From Arthrobacter sp. Bi26 (lineage in GTDB: Bacteria > Actinomycetota > Actinomycetes > Actinomycetales > Micrococcaceae): DNA of 43,305 nt. Position numbers and translations under genes: made by a program. The stretch is from positions 1 to 43,305 of the forward strand of contig NZ_CAKKMF010000039.1 in NCBI RefSeq assembly GCF_918697925.1, written 5' to 3'. How positions within the stretch are numbered: the stretch's first letter is position 1; every line of letters starts with the position of its first letter. This document shows, piece by piece, positions 42,154 through 43,305 of the stretch. The notes below the pieces were generated by a model. It saw only the letters and a program-made list of their open reading frames with translations, did no database searches and was not told where the DNA came from.

Positions 42154-43305
42154 CTACCGCCGGCCGGCGTGCAGGGCCAGTTCGAGTTCGAAGCGCGCCG
42201 TTGGATCCTCGAGGGCGTCGCCGAAGAGCTCGCGCAGCTGCGCGGCCCGGTAGCCCACGGTCTGCGGGTGGATCCCGAGCTCGGCGGCCACAGGTGCCCG
42301 CTGGCCCCAGTGCCGCAGCCAGGAGAGCAGCGTTTCGGCGAGCCGCTCGCGTTGCGCGGGCCGGAGCCCTTCGAGCGGCGCGAGCCGCCGGGTGGCCAGT
42401 TCGGTGATTGCCGAGGGCTCCGCTCCGAGAATCACCTGCGCCAAATGCTCGTCGGCCCAGATCGGGGGATCGTCCGGCCCTTCGCGCGGAGGCAGCGCCG
42501 CGGCCGCCAGCACGGCCAGCCGCAGTGAATCCGGAACCCTCTCCCAGCCGCCGGACGGCCCCACGGAGGCGCCGCGCCCCTTCAGGGCACGGTCCAGGTC
42601 CTCCCGGGCGGACTGCGATTTCCGCGCCGGAACCAGGGCCACGACGTCGGTCTCGCGCTCAATCACTAGGGTGCCTGGACCGAGGCGCAGCCGCAGCCCG
42701 GCTGCCCGGTCCAGCGGAAGCGTCACCACCGCCATGCGCTGGGGCAGGGACCAGTCCGCCATCGCCGCCGTCTGGCGCAGGGCCGCCTCGTCGGCCTGGC
42801 CGAGCAGGAGCAGGTCCAGCAGTTCTGTGCGTCGCCGGTCCACCGCTCCGGCGCGTTCGGATTGTTCAAAGGCGTAGGCCTCGGCGCTGACCGCCGACAG
42901 CTCATCGATGTACGCGAGGATCGATTCGCCCAGATCCACCACGACGCCCTGGCCCAGGTGGTGTTCCACGGAAACCTTGGACATTTCCCGGAAGGTCACG
43001 CGGGCACCCATCCGGTAGGCGCTCAGGAGCGCGTCCATGCTCCGCCCCTGCCGGAACTCGCCGCTGCCCAGCCCGGCCACCAGCTCCCGGCTTTCCTCGG
43101 ACAACGCCGGCAGCCGGGTCCCGGGCAGTTGCAGGAACCGGTCCAGCGCCGCGGCCACGCCCCTTCTCAGGCCCCTGCCGAAGCGCCCCTCAATCGGCCT
43201 GGCGTACGCCGGAACGAGCTGGGGGACGGCCTCGATGATCGCCTCGACGATGCCGGGCATCCTGGGACGCAGCATGTCGCTGACCTCCCGCGGCAGGGCC
43301 AGCCA
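42154..43305 (-). CDS. PucR-family transcriptional regulator, probably partial
   Basis: 383 visible residues plus stop. The N-terminal part (PAYARPIEGRFGRGLRRGVAAALDRFL) and mid-part (RMGARVTFREMSKVSVEH) match the RsbRD-like/PucR sensor domain. The C-terminal QRAPVAAELGIHPQTVGYRAAQLRELFG is the PucR-type (HTH_30) helix-turn-helix. It is therefore a DNA-binding regulator of unknown effector. The frame is open to the window edge and reads WLALPREVSD before MLRPRMPGIVEAI, which looks like coding sequence of this family, so the true start is likely outside. Alternatively ATG 43275 has GGGAGG (43284-43289) 8 nt upstream and would give a complete 373-residue protein. It is convergent with the kinase gene. 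Confidence 0.82.
   Translation of the reverse strand, partial: WLALPREVSDMLRPRMPGIVEAIIEAVPQLVPAYARPIEGRFGRGLRRGVAAALDRFLQLPGTRLPALSEESRELVAGLGSGEFRQGRSMDALLSAYRMGARVTFREMSKVSVEHHLGQGVVVDLGESILAYIDELSAVSAEAYAFEQSERAGAVDRRRTELLDLLLLGQADEAALRQTAAMADWSLPQRMAVVTLPLDRAAGLRLRLGPGTLVIERETDVVALVPARKSQSAREDLDRALKGRGASVGPSGGWERVPDSLRLAVLAAAALPPREGPDDPPIWADEHLAQVILGAEPSAITELATRRLAPLEGLRPAQRERLAETLLSWLRHWGQRAPVAAELGIHPQTVGYRAAQLRELFGDALEDPTARFELELALHAGRR

Overview
This is a high-GC (mid-to-upper 60s percent by eye) chromosomal window from an actinobacterium, most likely a member of the Micrococcaceae of the Arthrobacter/Pseudarthrobacter type. The reasons are the strong G/C bias at third codon positions, Lsr2, ClpC, DisA, bacterial PH-domain proteins, an actinobacterial short GNAT N-acetylglutamate synthase, and a core gene order that I recall from the Mycobacterium tuberculosis Rv3585-Rv3628 region. 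No rRNA, tRNA, insertion sequence, prophage or CRISPR array was seen. The organism call is inference from gene content, not a database match.

Layout. (1) 1-5107: a HAD-family phosphatase, a SatD-like protein divergent from a phosphoketolase (xfp), and a DUF429 protein convergent with xfp. (2) 5208-10330: inorganic pyrophosphatase (minus strand), then on the plus strand a PBP4-type D-Ala-D-Ala carboxypeptidase, a DUF2342-type zinc metalloprotease, tilS and hpt. (3) 10532-19604: ftsH, folE, folP, folB, folK, DUF3180, two bacterial PH-domain membrane proteins, a DUF2520 Rossmann protein and panC, tightly packed and often overlapping: a folate plus pantothenate operon with membrane genes embedded in it. 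(4) 19605-23826: an accessory block (14-TM DHA2 exporter; two paralogous alpha/beta hydrolases flanking thymidine kinase) where I would have expected panD and coaX. (5) 23902-28989: lysS, a small membrane protein, lsr2, clpC. (6) 29327-34967: S9 peptidase, N-acetylglutamate synthase, an orphan small ORF, and the PTS-dependent dihydroxyacetone kinase operon dhaKLM. (7) 35056-38633: a lipoprotein, mutY, a membrane-anchored secreted-domain protein and disA. (8) 38966-43305: prfC, a cytosolic Ser/Thr kinase-GAF fusion and a PucR-type regulator that probably runs off the right edge.

Most genes are housekeeping: cofactor synthesis (folate, pantothenate), proteolysis and quality control (FtsH, ClpC), nucleotide salvage (Hpt, Tdk), translation (LysS, TilS, RF3), DNA integrity signalling and repair (DisA, MutY), nucleoid silencing (Lsr2), and carbon entry (phosphoketolase, Dha kinase).

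The least explained material is regulatory. Five genes show a TAnnnT box exactly six bases before an ATG/GTG start (leaderless candidates). A 15-bp tandem repeat lies in a promoter region next to tdk. A near-perfect 24-bp palindrome overlaps a -10 box in front of the kinase-GAF gene. A hairpin sits between the Shine-Dalgarno and start codon of ftsH. A repeat-rich leader precedes clpC. A TTG-started orphan ORF with a strong ribosome-binding site lies between argA and dhaK.
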